Below are positions 63,951 to 64,000 of a stretch of 64,000 bases of DNA, in pieces. The stretch is taken from the NCBI RefSeq assembly GCF_000240165.1, contig NC_017586.1:3534001-3598000 (forward strand), read 5' to 3'. Origin of the DNA: Streptantibioticus cattleyicolor NRRL 8057 = DSM 46488. Lineage in GTDB: Bacteria; Actinomycetota; Actinomycetes; Streptomycetales; Streptomycetaceae. Below the pieces are notes generated by a model. It was not told the DNA's origin. It worked only from the letters and a program-made list of their open reading frames with translations, and did no database searches. The translations under genes were made by a program, and so were the position numbers. Each line of letters opens with the position of its first letter. Position 1 is the stretch's first letter.

Positions 63951-64000
63951 GGATTCGGGTGCTCGGGCGCACCGCTTCCCTCCTGCCCGGTGGGGGGTGG

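Noticed and set aside
63739-63972. 77-codon leftward open frame at the window end
   Set aside because: It lies entirely within a direct repeat and encodes repeated Arg/Pro sequence.

Overview
The window is chromosomal DNA of a Streptomyces-type actinomycete. Evidence: very high GC, frequent GTG starts, a bldC gene, an Lsr2-like protein beside purS, a WhiJ-type regulator/DUF397/ATPase triad, and the gene order purF-purM-DUF3073-vdh-unknown-bldC, which I recognise as that of the S. coelicolor core chromosome (SCO4086 to SCO4091). No plasmid origin, rRNA, prophage or CRISPR array was seen.

Layout. 0.2-14.1 kb: de novo purine synthesis (purC; purS-purQ-purL with 4-nt overlaps; purF; purM) mixed with a dimethylformamidase-like protein, an MFS symporter, a DesK/DesR-type two-component pair, three tRNA-Gly genes and lsrL. 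14.2-20 kb: DUF3073 protein, valine dehydrogenase, the SCO4090-type protein, bldC, a small CxxCH protein, and an IS30-family element that has split a terminator hairpin. 20-32.3 kb: tRNA-Asp, HrpA helicase, an ABC-2-like membrane protein, a tRNA cluster (Phe, Asp, Glu), a minimal zincin, a crcB-DUF190-crcB fluoride-channel operon, a proline-rich lipoprotein, a DEAD-box helicase with a repeated Arg/Asp-rich tail, an APC permease and tRNA-Lys.

32.3-37.9 kb is accessory in character: a small protein, an ASCH protein, a stand-alone class I aminoacyl-tRNA-synthetase-like protein and an anti-sigma-type ATPase on one strand, divergent from an HTH/TPR regulator, then an IS110-family transposase and a NUDIX hydrolase. 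38-43.3 kb: PASTA/DUF3761 protein, dodecin, an FtsW/RodA protein, an esterase and an M6-type secreted metalloprotease.

43.4-47.7 kb holds the most striking unit: an EACC1-like protein, a caspase-like protease joined through one membrane segment to a solute-binding-like domain and a vWA domain, and an orphan solute-binding lipoprotein, all in one tightly spaced operon. I read it as a membrane receptor/protease conflict or programmed-death system. It is followed by a c-di-AMP riboswitch and an M23 endopeptidase.

50-55.3 kb is a second accessory block: two DUF397 proteins, an XRE regulator, an ATPase, and a large PLD-nuclease/SF2-helicase/DUF3427 protein that looks like a defence enzyme. 55.4-63.7 kb returns to core genes: PrsW protease, trmB, L-2-hydroxyglutarate oxidase, a sporulation-associated TPR regulator and an asparagine-synthetase-like protein. 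The window ends in a direct repeat.
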